A stretch of 64,000 bases of DNA from GCA-2746605 sp963710615. Lineage in GTDB: Bacteria > Bacteroidota > Ignavibacteria > Ignavibacteriales > Melioribacteraceae. The translations under genes were made by a program, and so were the position numbers. The notes beneath the pieces are model-generated. The model worked only from the letters and a program-made list of their open reading frames with translations, was not told where the DNA came from and ran no database searches. Location: NCBI GenBank assembly GCA_963710615.1, contig CAVQBF010000027.1, positions 1 through 64,000 on the forward strand, written 5' to 3'. Below are positions 1 to 10,203 of the stretch, in pieces. Every line of letters begins with the position of its first letter. Within the stretch, counting starts at the first letter, position 1.

Positions 1-2774
1 TCTCCTGGTGGAGATTCATAAACATGAAGGCTTAATATTGATTCTTCATATGGAGTTAGTCCAGTATCATCATATCTTATACAGACTTTTAGATTTCCTG
101 TAAACTCTGCAGTAGTTTCAATATTGTAATAATTTGGTGCACCAAAAATCATAAAACTATTTGGCGGGGGTGTCCCGGTTTGTGTTACATTTAAAGTTGT
201 TGTACCTGAACTGTCAACACTATCAAACGTGATTTCCGTTTTATCTCCTAAATCTACAGTAATACTTTCTCCTGTTGGGGTGTTGCCAAAAATTGTGAAA
301 CTATTACTATAACCTTTGATTAAAAAAGTTCCGAATATATTATAAACAACCATAATTTTATATCGGATTGTATCATTGTTCGCGACATTACTTGGAATTG
401 TCCATAAATACGAACCGTCATTATCGGTATTATGAACAATATCAATAATCCCACCTCCCCATTCTGTCTCTGCAAGATGAATAGACACTCCTCCCTCAAC
501 ATAAGTGCTGCTCCACTTTATTTCCTGCTGAGAGCCTACAGCCCAAAACTCACCACCATCGGGTGAAATAATAGTTATTTTAGGTGGAGGTGTTATAGTA
601 AAAAGTGAATCACTACTATCAAGTAATGTAGGCATTAGCTTTGATTCTCGAACTTGAATCGATGCACCAACTGGATGAGATATATCAGAATTGATGGTCC
701 AAGTATAGTATCCTTTGTTTGTTATACCTTGGGCAATTATTTGGGCAACTGCAATCTGATCAAATGTTGTTAAAATTATATCAACTGAATCAGTGAAATT
801 TTGACTCTCCCATCTAATATAATACGGGAAACCAGCCCGCCAAACTTCCCCGCCATTTGGTGAAATAACGGTTATTTTAGGGACTATTATTGTAAATACT
901 GCATCACTAATATCAGTTGCACCCAAAACTGAAACTTTTACAAGACACTGGTTTGATGGAGTACTCGGAACTTCCCAATTATATGTATTTACGCCATCTG
1001 TATTTGTAGAAAAATCAATAAATTGATAAGTACTTCCATTATCAATTGAATACTCAATTTGTACATCATAATTCCCAACATTTGAACTTTGCCATTTTAT
1101 TTGTTGCTGTGTACAAGTATTCCATATTTCACCGCCGTTAGGTGAAACAATAGTAATTTCTGGGCCTTCTTTTATTGTAAATAACTCATCACTTTGGTCA
1201 GAAAGTCCATCCGCAGTAATTTGCACTATACATTGATTTGAAGGTGTATTGGGAACTATCCAGTTATAAGAATTAACACCTTCTAAACTAGTTTCGAAAG
1301 CAATCAAATTGAAAGAGGCTCCATGATCTGTTGAATATTCAATTCTGACATCAGTAATACCTAGACCGGCACTCTCCCAAGTGATTTGCTGCACTGTCCC
1401 TTCTTGCCATACTTCACCTCCATTGGGAGAAGTTAGTACTAAAGCTTTCGCAGGTGTAGTGGTAAATAAATTCCCATATAAATCAATATCTTTCGTTGAG
1501 ACGTTACGAGAATCTTCCCAAACAACTAGAGCATTTGCATTTTTGGTGCTTGCAGCTATCGCCGGTTTCATTGGATTTTCATTCCCAGTCGTTGCAGAAA
1601 GCACAACATTTGACAACGTATTTGGGATTGAAGATGAAACCGCATTAGCTCTAATATGATTTACTTTAGTATCATTAAGTGAATTGGTTGTTGGAGTCTC
1701 CCTCCATGCAACCATAAATTTATATGCAGCCTCATTATAAGCAACCACCGGCTTCCATGATTTTAGATCATTATTTGTTATAAAATGAGAAGCAATAGCT
1801 GAAACCGGAAAAACAGTATTAGAGACACCATCATCAGAATTGAATTCGTAAGGCATTGCCGGTACAATACCTGCCCATATTCCGCTCCAAGGTTGACTAT
1901 TGTATTGATTGTCTTGATCTCCCCAGACAACCATAAATACGTCTTCACCTTCAAAGTTGCCGAAAGCTAAATCAACATCAAAAGAGGTACCTACTTTTGA
2001 TGATTGAAAGGGTATATGATCATCAACAATATTCCCTGGATTCTGTGAGTCATAAACTTTAGAAATAATGATACCATTATCATTAAGCATGGTAAGATCG
2101 GTTGGATCTTTTATAGCTAGAATATATCTTCCACCTGGGGTATTTCCAGATGTTATTGGTGCATAAGCTACAGAAAACCTTGCCCCATCGCTGTAATTAC
2201 CATGACCTTGATCACGTACAAGCTGTTCGGTACCGTCTGGTTGTCCATTTGCAGTTATTTTCCTGGCAAATATTTTAATGTTGCTCTGATTATTTCCAAG
2301 ATCAGTAAGCTCAGCAGCAACAAGAAGATAATTATTGGCAAGAGTATTGTAAATAATTTTAGAATATATGGAGTTAGTTTTGCTTAGCAAAGTAACCACA
2401 TTGCCTATTAAATTACCAATATTTCCAACTCTTCTTCCAATAATATTTCCTGATAGTGAGAAAGTAACTAAGTATTCATTTGATTGAGGATTGTATGCAA
2501 CAGATGGGAAAGCTCCAATAGTCGAAATAATGAAAGCAGATCCAATACTTCCGGTTCCATCAGCTTTCATTCTTTGTCCCATTACAGGTAGGCCACTTCC
2601 ACTGCCAGATGCAGGCCATTCTGTCCAAACGACAAGATATTCATCATCTACTGAATTATAGGCTGCTACTGGATCATTATCTTTATTTACTGTTGATCTG
2701 ATTTGAAAATCGGCGGCGAAAGAATTACCTAGAATCAGAATGATCGCAAATATTAAACTTCGTATTGATTTCAT
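1..2774 (-). CDS. Secreted multi-repeat protein (SPNGGE Ig-like repeats), C-terminus beyond window
   Basis: The frame is open from an ATG at 2774 to the window edge, giving 924 visible residues. A typical signal peptide (MKSIRSLIFAIILILGNSFA) opens it, and an upstream GAGG sits nine bases before the ATG. Residues about 25-430 carry repeated DEYLVVW / YKFMVAWRE / NALVVWEDSR strings, suggesting a propeller-like lectin or VCBS-type region. Then come four copies, about 95 residues apart (starting near 445, 539, 633 and 731), of an Ig-like unit opening with SPNGGE.W and followed by ITW, IKW or IRW; this resembles the Ser-Thr-rich/Kre9-like Ig repeats of surface proteins in this phylum. I expect a T9SS sorting tail beyond the edge, but that is unseen. 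No catalytic motif is visible. It lies downstream of the two-component pair, on the same strand. Confidence 0.8.
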   Translation of the reverse strand, partial: MKSIRSLIFAIILILGNSFAADFQIRSTVNKDNDPVAAYNSVDDEYLVVWTEWPASGSGSGLPVMGQRMKADGTGSIGSAFIISTIGAFPSVAYNPQSNEYLVTFSLSGNIIGRRVGNIGNLIGNVVTLLSKTNSIYSKIIYNTLANNYLLVAAELTDLGNNQSNIKIFARKITANGQPDGTEQLVRDQGHGNYSDGARFSVAYAPITSGNTPGGRYILAIKDPTDLTMLNDNGIIISKVYDSQNPGNIVDDHIPFQSSKVGTSFDVDLAFGNFEGEDVFMVVWGDQDNQYNSQPWSGIWAGIVPAMPYEFNSDDGVSNTVFPVSAIASHFITNNDLKSWKPVVAYNEAAYKFMVAWRETPTTNSLNDTKVNHIRANAVSSSIPNTLSNVVLSATTGNENPMKPAIAASTKNANALVVWEDSRNVSTKDIDLYGNLFTTTPAKALVLTSPNGGEVWQEGTVQQITWESAGLGITDVRIEYSTDHGASFNLIAFETSLEGVNSYNWIVPNTPSNQCIVQITADGLSDQSDELFTIKEGPEITIVSPNGGEIWNTCTQQQIKWQSSNVGNYDVQIEYSIDNGSTYQFIDFSTNTDGVNTYNWEVPSTPSNQCLVKVSVLGATDISDAVFTIIVPKITVISPNGGEVWRAGFPYYIRWESQNFTDSVDIILTTFDQIAVAQIIAQGITNKGYYTWTINSDISHPVGASIQVRESKLMPTLLDSSDSLFTITPPPKITIISPDGGEFWAVGSQQEIKWSSTYVEGGVSIHLAETEWGGGIIDIVHNTDNDGSYLWTIPSNVANNDTIRYKIMVVYNIFGTFLIKGYSNSFTIFGNTPTGESITVDLGDKTEITFDSVDSSGTTTLNVTQTGTPPPNSFMIFGAPNYYNIETTAEFTGNLKVCIRYDDTGLTPYEESILSLHVYESPPG

Positions 2775-3224
2775 TGAATTTACCTCAGTTTAAGATTTAG
2801 TTATAATTTGACTTCTCTTAAGAATCTTTCTTATTTCGTTAATTCGTTTTTAATCGAATCATAAGATTTCTAATACTAATTTGTTTTCATTGATATACAT
2901 TACCCATTTGCAAAACTGGGTTGTAATTTTTGAAATACTATTCATAAAACTTTATTCATATAATAAGAATTGATATTACTTCGATCAATAGCGCAAATAC
3001 GTGGTTTTTAAAAGTGGTATTATAGATTATAATTTACTTTCTGATAATAAGTTCCATTCTATTTGAAAAACAATAATTCCTTTAGAGTGAGTTTATTAAA
3101 ATGGATATTCATCATTGAAGTGAAATAAAACTTAATAAGATGTATCAAATCTTTCTATTGGAAGATTCATATCCAATTGTTTTTTTAACCCTGAATTAAA
3201 ATTTTTTAAGTACTATGAGGTAAG
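2775..3224. other. Intergenic, no gene seen
   Basis: About 450 AT-rich bases between the response regulator and the secreted repeat protein. I see no ORF of substance, no tRNA and no convincing terminator. An imperfect inverted repeat (CCCATTTGCAAAACTGGG) lies near 2907-2924 and could be an operator or chance. The length fits a separate promoter for the secreted protein. Confidence 0.5.
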
Positions 3225-3872
3225 TCAAATTATTTTTTCTTTTATAACTTTAGCTACAGCGGCACAAGAAGTATGAACTCCTAATTTATCATAAATTTTT
3301 CTAATATGTGAATCTACAGTATGGTGACTAATAAAAAGCCTCTCAGCTATTTGTTTTTTACTTAATCCTTCAGCTAGGATTTTTAAGATTTCTATTTCTC
3401 TTTCACTTAATTGGTAATCTTGATGTACAGGTACAAAATCTCTAAACATTTTTAATACTTTATTGGCAATTGAAGAATTAATTGATGCCCCGCCAATTAG
3501 TACCTCTTTTATAGATGAGATTATAATATCGGGTGAGGAATCCTTAAGCAAATATCCTGAAGCACCATTACAAATTGCTGTAAAAATGTTTTCATCGTCA
3601 TCATGTATTGTTTGAATAATTATTTTAGCCGTAGGAACTATTTTATTAAAAATAGGAATACCATCAACACCGCTCATTCCGGGCAATCCGATATCTAATA
3701 AAATAACATTGGGATCGAGATTAAATTTTAAGATTGAGCCGATAGCATCTTCACAGTTAGTAAATGAATTATTGCAGACCATATCACCAGTTTGGTTTAT
3801 GAAATTACATAAAGATTCCCTAAATAAATTATTGTCTTCAACAACTATAATATCGATGATAGAATTTTTCAT
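3225..3872 (-). CDS. NarL/LuxR-family response regulator
   Basis: This 215-residue protein has a receiver domain (about 5-125) and a LuxR-type helix-turn-helix (about 153-213). In the receiver the acidic pair is E12-D13, the phospho-acceptor is D60 in ILLDIGLPG, the switch Thr is T88 and the conserved Lys is K110 in GYLLKD. The output domain shows LSEREIEILKILAEGLSKKQ and HHTVDSHIRKIYDKLGV, the DNA-recognition helix of the FixJ/NarL group. It follows the sensor kinase gene by 62 bp on the same strand, so the two very likely form a cognate pair. Its targets are unknown; the secreted repeat protein just downstream is a natural candidate by position only. Confidence 0.92.
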   Translation of the reverse strand: MKNSIIDIIVVEDNNLFRESLCNFINQTGDMVCNNSFTNCEDAIGSILKFNLDPNVILLDIGLPGMSGVDGIPIFNKIVPTAKIIIQTIHDDDENIFTAICNGASGYLLKDSSPDIIISSIKEVLIGGASINSSIANKVLKMFRDFVPVHQDYQLSEREIEILKILAEGLSKKQIAERLFISHHTVDSHIRKIYDKLGVHTSCAAVAKVIKEKII

Positions 3873-3934
3873 TTATATTGCAATTTAATGTAACGTCATA
3901 ATAAGAATAAATAACAGGCCTGTCAATAACGTAT

Positions 3935-6900
3935 TTACGCCATTATGTAAATTAAAGTAATTGTAGTACCCTTCATTTCTTTAGAACTAATTTGCAAATC
4001 TGCATTAATTTGATTCGCTCGAAATTTTAAATTTTTCAACCCATTTCCGTCATTATTTCCATCCAAAGTAATCCCAACACCATTATCCGTTACAGAAAAT
4101 TCGAATTTTTTATTTTCCTGTTTGATATTAACTGATACAAAATCAGCCTGAGAATGTTTTATAATATTATTTAATATTTCCTTAAAGATTAAAAATATAT
4201 TTCTTTTTACATTCGGCGGTAATTTTTCAGTGACATCAAATTTCGATTTAATTAATTCATGCTCAATGCTGCTAAGCATTGTGTTTGATGTCTGCACCAT
4301 CTTAGCCACCAAGTTGGCAATTTGGTCAGAAGCTGGATTAATAAACCAGACAATGTCTCGTATTGCTTCTGCCGACATTTTTGCTGCACCATGAATTTCA
4401 CTCATATATTTTTTAAGCTCGTCATCAAAATTCTGCTTCTTATCTGCTAAAGAACTCAATAAGATAATGCTGCTTAAATTACTGCCTATCTCATCGTGCA
4501 AATCAGCAGAAATTCTATTTCTAATTTGCTGTTTTTCAATTTCTTTTTCCGTTTCAATAACTTTTGTTTTGTATTCAGCAGTTTCAGCTCTCAGCTCCGC
4601 TTGTGTTAATTTTTCTCTTTCAATTACCGCATTTAGTCTCTCTTCTTCCTTTTTCTTTCTCTGGTTCATTCTGTAATTGCTAATTAAATAGAACCCAAAT
4701 ATGAATACTAAAAAATACGTAATATATGCCCACCATGTTTTCCAAAAAGGTGGAGTTATTACAATTAAAATTGATTTACTTCTGTCATTCCAAATGCCAT
4801 CAGCATTAGTAGATTTAACTTTAAATGTATATTCACCAGGGTCTAGATTTGTGTATGAGGCTAATCGTCTGGTCCCGCTTTTTATCCAATCTTTATCAAA
4901 GCCTTCCATGATGTAAGAATATTGAATAGTCTTTGATGAATTATAATCCAGAGCTGCAAACTCAAATGAAAACACATCCTGATCATAGGATAGTTCGATT
5001 TCATTTATTGATTGAAAACTTTCTTTGAATTGATTGTTTTTCCCAATCTTTAAGGATTTGTTGAATATTTTGAAGTCTGTAATTACCAGATTTGGCTTAA
5101 AAGTTGAAAGTTTCATTTTTCTTGGATCAAATATGTTAAATCCTTCGTTTCCGCCGATTAATATAAGACCATTATCAAGATTTAACGAAGCTTCAGGATT
5201 CATCACTATACCATTAATACCATCCTCTTTTGTATAGTTAATAAAAGTTTTTTCACTTATGTCGAAGAAAGAAATGCCTGAGTTTGTCCCAAGCCATAAA
5301 TTGCCATTATCATCCTCACTTATACTATTAATTGTATTATCAAGTAAACCATCTTCTAGGGCATAAATTTCAGTTTTTACACTGATATCATATATATCCG
5401 CATTACTATTTTTATTTTTGACGATAAATTTATTTAACCCATTATCAGTTCCTATCCATAAAATTATTTGTGAATTATCACTATTTTTAATATTTCTTGC
5501 CTCATGTATTGAAAAAATATTATTACTGCTTAGTTTATATTCATTGTTTTCTTGTTTTAACCAGTGATGAAATATTCCGCCATCATTATCTTCAAATAAA
5601 TTTAATCCTCCACCATAAGTCCCTATCCATATTCTCCCAAACCTATCTTCCTTAATTGTCCAGACGCTATTGTAACTTAGACTTTTAAGGTTACCAGGTT
5701 CATTTAACCACATACTATATTTTCTTGTCGTAGGATTTAACCTCTTAATTCCAGCACCCCAATAACCTATCCAAATATTTTTCTTACTGTCTTCCAGAAG
5801 TGTCTTGTTAAAATATGTTGATTGACCTTGAATTTGAGTTCTGTCAAAATCCCAATTTGTAATTTTACCGGTAATGTAATTGAATTTCTTTAAACCCTTA
5901 CCATAAGTACCAATCCAAATTTCATTCTTTTTAGTTGATTGAATTGACCAAATATAATAACCATCAAACTTAGTTAATCTTTCCAGCTTAGGATTGGAAT
6001 TTATATTGGATAACAAATACAAGCCATCAGTAGTACCAATATAAATTTTGCTATTGTCGAGCTTAGATAATGCGGTAATATTTTTTTTCTTAAGCTGCGA
6101 AGTAATAGTATAATCAAAAGAATGAGAATTAAAAAAAGTTGATTTGGGTGTGTAGTAACTTATACCTCCTTCAGTAGCTACCCATAAAACACCTGTACGA
6201 TCTTTTACAATTTTATTTATGTGATTGTTAATCAAACTCTGGAGATTATCATCATTATGAATATACCTGCTTGATTTTCCGGTTGTCAGATTAATTCTTA
6301 ATAAACCACCATAAGATAATACCCACATAATTTCCTCACCGGCATTGATTTCATCAATGGCATAACCGCAACTTTCACCAAATTGTAGGTTAGCTGTATT
6401 ATCAATTTTAATTCTCCTAAATCCAGAGTTTGCTGAGTTATATTCTGTTACACCATTGGAAGTCCCTATCCATATTATGTTGGAATCAATTGATGATTTT
6501 GATAATGCCCAAATTAGATTATCACTTAAACTATTTGGGTTATTTGGTGCTTGATAAAATGTTTTAAATCCATCTTGCGGTTTATTAGGATTAAATATAT
6601 TTAGTCCATTATAGGTGCCAATAATTATATTTCCTCCATTGCCTTCGAGAATTGAGAGGACATAATTATTGCTCAAACTATTTGGATTATTCGCACTAGC
6701 AGTCCAATGTTCAATTATATTGTCTTTTGGATTTAACCTATACAGACCTTCTAAGTGCGTACCTATCCAAATATTTCCTAAATTGTCTTCATAAATCGAT
6801 TCTATCCCATTATCTACTTTAATATTAGACTGCAACCTAATTTTCGTAAATTTTTCTGTCCTAGGGTTATACTTGTTTAGCACCCCTGATTTTGTGCCAA

Positions 6901-7225
6901 TCCAAATTTCCCCTTTTTCATCTTCTAATAGTGTGTGTATGCTGTTGTCAGAAATACTGTTTGAATCATCAAGCTCATTTCGGAAAATCTTAAAATTATA
7001 ACCGTCATACCGATTTAGCCCATCATTCGTGCCAAACCACATAAATCCATATTGATCTTGAATAACAGCATTTACATAATTATTAGAAAGACCGTTTTCG
7101 ACTGTAAGATGTTTGAATTTTATTGGCTTGGAAAATAATTGTAGATTAAATCCACATAGAATGATTATTGCAGCAACAAGCGTAAAATATATTCGTATTA
7201 TCAAATACCTAATATTAATAAACAT
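3935..7225 (-). CDS. Two-component propeller sensor histidine kinase
   Basis: The protein has 1096 residues. After an N-terminal membrane anchor (about 8-30), I count about fourteen Reg_prop blades with W.GT..G cores, enough for two seven-bladed periplasmic propellers. A Y_Y_Y domain (about 755-820) and one transmembrane helix (about 830-850) follow. After a charged coiled coil comes a HisKA_3 dimerisation region with phospho-acceptor H910 in the DLHDEIG motif, and an HATPase domain with N-box KEILNNIIKH (1015-1024) and DNGVGI (1047-1052). Bacteroides hybrid sensors with this ectodomain usually fuse to an AraC regulator and sense glycans; here the regulator is a separate NarL-type protein encoded next door. 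The ligand is unknown, and no glycan-utilisation locus is visible. Confidence 0.93.
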   Translation of the reverse strand: MFINIRYLIIRIYFTLVAAIIILCGFNLQLFSKPIKFKHLTVENGLSNNYVNAVIQDQYGFMWFGTNDGLNRYDGYNFKIFRNELDDSNSISDNSIHTLLEDEKGEIWIGTKSGVLNKYNPRTEKFTKIRLQSNIKVDNGIESIYEDNLGNIWIGTHLEGLYRLNPKDNIIEHWTASANNPNSLSNNYVLSILEGNGGNIIIGTYNGLNIFNPNKPQDGFKTFYQAPNNPNSLSDNLIWALSKSSIDSNIIWIGTSNGVTEYNSANSGFRRIKIDNTANLQFGESCGYAIDEINAGEEIMWVLSYGGLLRINLTTGKSSRYIHNDDNLQSLINNHINKIVKDRTGVLWVATEGGISYYTPKSTFFNSHSFDYTITSQLKKKNITALSKLDNSKIYIGTTDGLYLLSNINSNPKLERLTKFDGYYIWSIQSTKKNEIWIGTYGKGLKKFNYITGKITNWDFDRTQIQGQSTYFNKTLLEDSKKNIWIGYWGAGIKRLNPTTRKYSMWLNEPGNLKSLSYNSVWTIKEDRFGRIWIGTYGGGLNLFEDNDGGIFHHWLKQENNEYKLSSNNIFSIHEARNIKNSDNSQIILWIGTDNGLNKFIVKNKNSNADIYDISVKTEIYALEDGLLDNTINSISEDDNGNLWLGTNSGISFFDISEKTFINYTKEDGINGIVMNPEASLNLDNGLILIGGNEGFNIFDPRKMKLSTFKPNLVITDFKIFNKSLKIGKNNQFKESFQSINEIELSYDQDVFSFEFAALDYNSSKTIQYSYIMEGFDKDWIKSGTRRLASYTNLDPGEYTFKVKSTNADGIWNDRSKSILIVITPPFWKTWWAYITYFLVFIFGFYLISNYRMNQRKKKEEERLNAVIEREKLTQAELRAETAEYKTKVIETEKEIEKQQIRNRISADLHDEIGSNLSSIILLSSLADKKQNFDDELKKYMSEIHGAAKMSAEAIRDIVWFINPASDQIANLVAKMVQTSNTMLSSIEHELIKSKFDVTEKLPPNVKRNIFLIFKEILNNIIKHSQADFVSVNIKQENKKFEFSVTDNGVGITLDGNNDGNGLKNLKFRANQINADLQISSKEMKGTTITLIYIMA

Positions 7226-7943
7226 TTTTCGTTTTATGATAATGGGAAGAAAAATCTATAAATATTAATAATATTATCTTGAGGTTTTGTGATAGTGATT
7301 TTTTTTTCTTAACAATTGTAACTTTTTGAATTGAAGCAGAAGTTTTGAATTGAACTATATCAGTTAAAAACACAGCAGCCAAAGGATTCCTAAATTCAAT
7401 AGTATACTATTTAATATAGCATAAAATAGAAGATTATTCAACAATACATTATTAATAAAGTTGGATTTTTTCCTTTTTATCAATCCTCTTCTAATGTAGA
7501 GAAGGCAAAATAGTTAAGAAATATCCTACCTAATTAAAATTTTTTAATGTAGATTTTTCTTCCTTACTGTATCTCAGCATGCTCACTTATATTAACCATA
7601 TTAAAATGGTTAGTCATTTTTTACATCAAGATATAGAATAATTCAATTTTATAACTGCTCGATAATTTCATTATGGAGAACAATTTAGCTAATCAATTAA
7701 ATCTCCTACTGTCAAATCAAGTGGGTGAAGTAAAAAACTAGGTTCTTAGTAGCTCAATTTTCAAATTGAAATTTCTGTCTGGGGATTTGCCAAGGACTGA
7801 TTTTTATCAACATCAGCTAATTTTTTAAAATAATTAAAGAGCCCGCTCAGAACTGTTTGCGGGCTCACTAATATGGCAACTAATTATCTGATTCATAATC
7901 TCACTTTTAAAGACTAGTAAAAGAATCCTAAAGAAGAAATTAT
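7226..7943. other. Long intergenic region upstream of the kinase and downstream of htpG
   Basis: About 718 AT-rich bases. The htpG terminator occupies 7839-7866. A perfect 7-bp inverted repeat (TAACCAT, six-base loop, ATGGTTA) lies near 7594-7613 and is followed by T residues on the plus strand, so it may be a weak terminator or operator. A 22-codon plus-strand ORF starts near 7673 but is too short to support. I see no RNA gene. The kinase promoter should lie near the 7226 end. Confidence 0.5.
7839..7866 (-). terminator. Rho-independent terminator after htpG
   Basis: The perfect 8-bp stem GAGCCCGC / GCGGGCTC with a 12-base loop is followed, in the minus direction, by TTTAATTATTTT. It lies 78 bp past the htpG stop codon and is GC-rich against an AT-rich background. 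Confidence 0.8.
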
Positions 7944-9881
7944 TTAGTCTTTCTTATCTTCCTTCTTATTCAAGTTTCGTACAGTAGTATACCAATCACT
8001 TGAGTCTTCCAAAAGTGAATTAACTCTGTTTACTAGTTTATGCGGATCATTTAAAAATCCTTCGAGTAAAAGTGATGATTCGTATAACTGTTCTACAACA
8101 TTTGTAATATATTCATCTTTATCATTTGCTTTGAAGACTTTTAATAAGTTTCTAATAAGCTTGTGGTCTTTATTAACTTCCATTATTTTTTGAGGAGCGT
8201 TAACAGTTTTCCCAGACATATTCATTATTTTCTGCATTGTCGAAGACATTCCATCTGCCGGATTGACTAATACAATCGGACTTCCTTTTAATCTATCAGA
8301 TTCTTTTACTTCTTTGACTCTATCACCAAGAATATCTTTCATTTTTTTCATCAGACTGGAAAAATGTTTTTTATCCGATTTATCAAGTTCTTCAACAACT
8401 TCTTTTACATCTTCATCAATGTTTTCCATTTTATTCAGTTTCTTGGTATCAGCTTGTTCAACTGATGTGAGCTCAAAATCCTTATACTTTCTAATTGCTT
8501 CCATTACAAATTCATCCATCGGATCGTATAGATAAAGAACTTCAATACCCTTACTCTTAAATATTTCTATATGTGGATCAAGCGCAATTGCCTCTCTGCT
8601 GCTGCCAACTGCATAGTATATCTCTTTCTGATCTTTTTTCACTCTTTCAATATATTGGTCAAGTGAAAAAAGTTCGGCTGAATCTTTTGAGAAGGATGTA
8701 TTAAAATGGAGAAGTTTACTAAATTTCTCTTGATTTGTGTAATCCATATATCCCATTTTAAATGTTCTGCCGTGCTCCTGCCAAAACTCAAGGAATTTAT
8801 CGTGCTCCTTTTCAGCCATTTTAGTCAAATGAGATAATACTTGAGTTGTAACACTATTGGAAATTTTTGTGAAAATAATATTTTCTTGAAGTGTTTCTCT
8901 TGAAATATTAAGAGGCAAATCTTCGGAATCTACTACACCTTTTACAAAACTTAAATATTCTGGCAGTAAATCTTTATTTTGATGCTGAATAAGAACACGG
9001 CGAACATATAGATCTAGACCGTAATCCTCCCTATTATAGCCAAACATATCCATATTTTTCTTTGGAATGAAAAGTAAACTTGTGAACTGAATAGGAGCAT
9101 CGACACTTCTGTGAATTGTGGTCAGTGGCTCATCTTGATCGTAAGTTAAAAACTTATAGAATTCGGTATATTGCTCTGGTTTGATATTTGACTTTGGTTC
9201 TCTCCATAAAGCTTGAACCGTATTAACTCTTTCATTTTCAACTTTTATCGGAAAACTTATAAAGCTTGAATGTTTTTTAACAATTGAATCAAGTCGGTAT
9301 TTCTCTAAAAATTCGTCTTGATCATCTTTTAGATGAACTTCAACCGTTGTGCCTCTTTTAAATGGTTCATCAAGTTCAGTAATTGTGTAATCACCTAATC
9401 CATCAGAAACCCATTTTACGGCTGTTTCATCTTTTCTAAAAGATTTTGTTTTTATTATTACTTCTTTTGCAACCATGAAGACAGAATAGAATCCTATGCC
9501 AAACCTACCAATTATATTGCTGGCATCTTCTTTACTCTTGGACATTACTTTCAGGAATTCAGAAGTACCGGATTTTGCAATTGTACCAATATTATTAATT
9601 AAATCATCTCGTGTCATACCGATGCCGGTATCAGAAATGTTGATAATTTTTTTGTCTTTATTTATTGTAATATTTATCTCAAGAGGCAAATCTTTATCCT
9701 GTAGATCGGTACCTTTATTAGATTCAAATCTTAATTTATCCATTGCATCTGATGCGTTGGAAATTAGTTCTCTTAAAAAGATTTCTTTGTGAGTGTAAAG
9801 CGAATGAACCAGAATATCTAATAGCTGCTTAACTTCGGCTTTAAACTCGAATTTTGTCTCTTCTACTTTTGTATCTGACAT
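7944..9881 (-). CDS. htpG: Molecular chaperone HtpG (HSP90 family)
   Basis: The 645-residue length is close to the family norm. The N-terminal GHKL ATPase shows ELISNASDAMDKLRFES, DTGIGMT and GRFGIGFYSVFMVA, the three nucleotide-binding signatures of bacterial HSP90. The middle domain includes DLPLNISRETLQ, the segment that carries the conserved catalytic-loop Arg. The end is Lys/Asp-rich. A strong GGAGG lies seven bases before the ATG. The gene stands alone between two long intergenic regions and has its own terminator, so it is monocistronic. I saw no CIRCE-type repeat upstream. The role is cytosolic client folding under stress. Confidence 0.97.
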   Translation of the reverse strand: MSDTKVEETKFEFKAEVKQLLDILVHSLYTHKEIFLRELISNASDAMDKLRFESNKGTDLQDKDLPLEINITINKDKKIINISDTGIGMTRDDLINNIGTIAKSGTSEFLKVMSKSKEDASNIIGRFGIGFYSVFMVAKEVIIKTKSFRKDETAVKWVSDGLGDYTITELDEPFKRGTTVEVHLKDDQDEFLEKYRLDSIVKKHSSFISFPIKVENERVNTVQALWREPKSNIKPEQYTEFYKFLTYDQDEPLTTIHRSVDAPIQFTSLLFIPKKNMDMFGYNREDYGLDLYVRRVLIQHQNKDLLPEYLSFVKGVVDSEDLPLNISRETLQENIIFTKISNSVTTQVLSHLTKMAEKEHDKFLEFWQEHGRTFKMGYMDYTNQEKFSKLLHFNTSFSKDSAELFSLDQYIERVKKDQKEIYYAVGSSREAIALDPHIEIFKSKGIEVLYLYDPMDEFVMEAIRKYKDFELTSVEQADTKKLNKMENIDEDVKEVVEELDKSDKKHFSSLMKKMKDILGDRVKEVKESDRLKGSPIVLVNPADGMSSTMQKIMNMSGKTVNAPQKIMEVNKDHKLIRNLLKVFKANDKDEYITNVVEQLYESSLLLEGFLNDPHKLVNRVNSLLEDSSDWYTTVRNLNKKEDKKD

Positions 9882-10203
9882 AATTCCTCCATAATATATT
9901 TAACAATCATTAAAAATTTTATTTCAATATGATGCAAAAATCGCAAATAAGATTAAAATTCAAGCGGTAAATTTAACAAGAATTAGTGAAAAAAGTTTCG
10001 GGGTATGACATGGATATTTACAATTTTCTAGGTCTTAAGATCATTGTATATTCTGATATTTTTATGGAATCTAATCTGTCTTATCAATTCTTAAAAAATT
10101 GGCTGCGGATTATGCAGATTTGTTAAAGCTGGGAAAGATATTTATATAATTTTTGTATATAATAATTTTTAAAGAATATTTTTGAGCCTCTTCACTCTAT
10201 TTA
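9882..10203. other. Intergenic between the S41 protease and htpG
   Basis: About 322 AT-rich bases holding the htpG leader (its GGAGG ribosome site is adjacent to the ATG at 9881). I see no ORF, RNA gene or firm terminator for the protease operon; CTGC/GCAG near 10100 is too short to call. Confidence 0.45.

Noticed and set aside
320..502. Minus-strand 60-residue frame inside the secreted repeat gene
   Set aside because: It overlaps the long open frame in another register, has no ribosome site and shows no conserved motif; the long frame with signal peptide and repeats explains the region.
1381..1659. Plus-strand frame antisense to the repeat protein
   Set aside because: Composition mirrors the opposite strand and no family resemblance was seen.
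7594..7613. TAACCAT/ATGGTTA inverted repeat as a terminator
   Set aside because: Stem is AT-rich with only a weak T-run and there is no plus-strand gene ending there.
7673..7741. A 22-codon plus-strand ORF in the long intergenic region, faintly Dps-like at its start
   Set aside because: Too short, ends before any diagnostic motif, and no ribosome site; not enough for a pseudogene call.
10097..10115. CTGC...GCAG repeat as a protease-operon terminator
   Set aside because: Only four base pairs with no T-tract.
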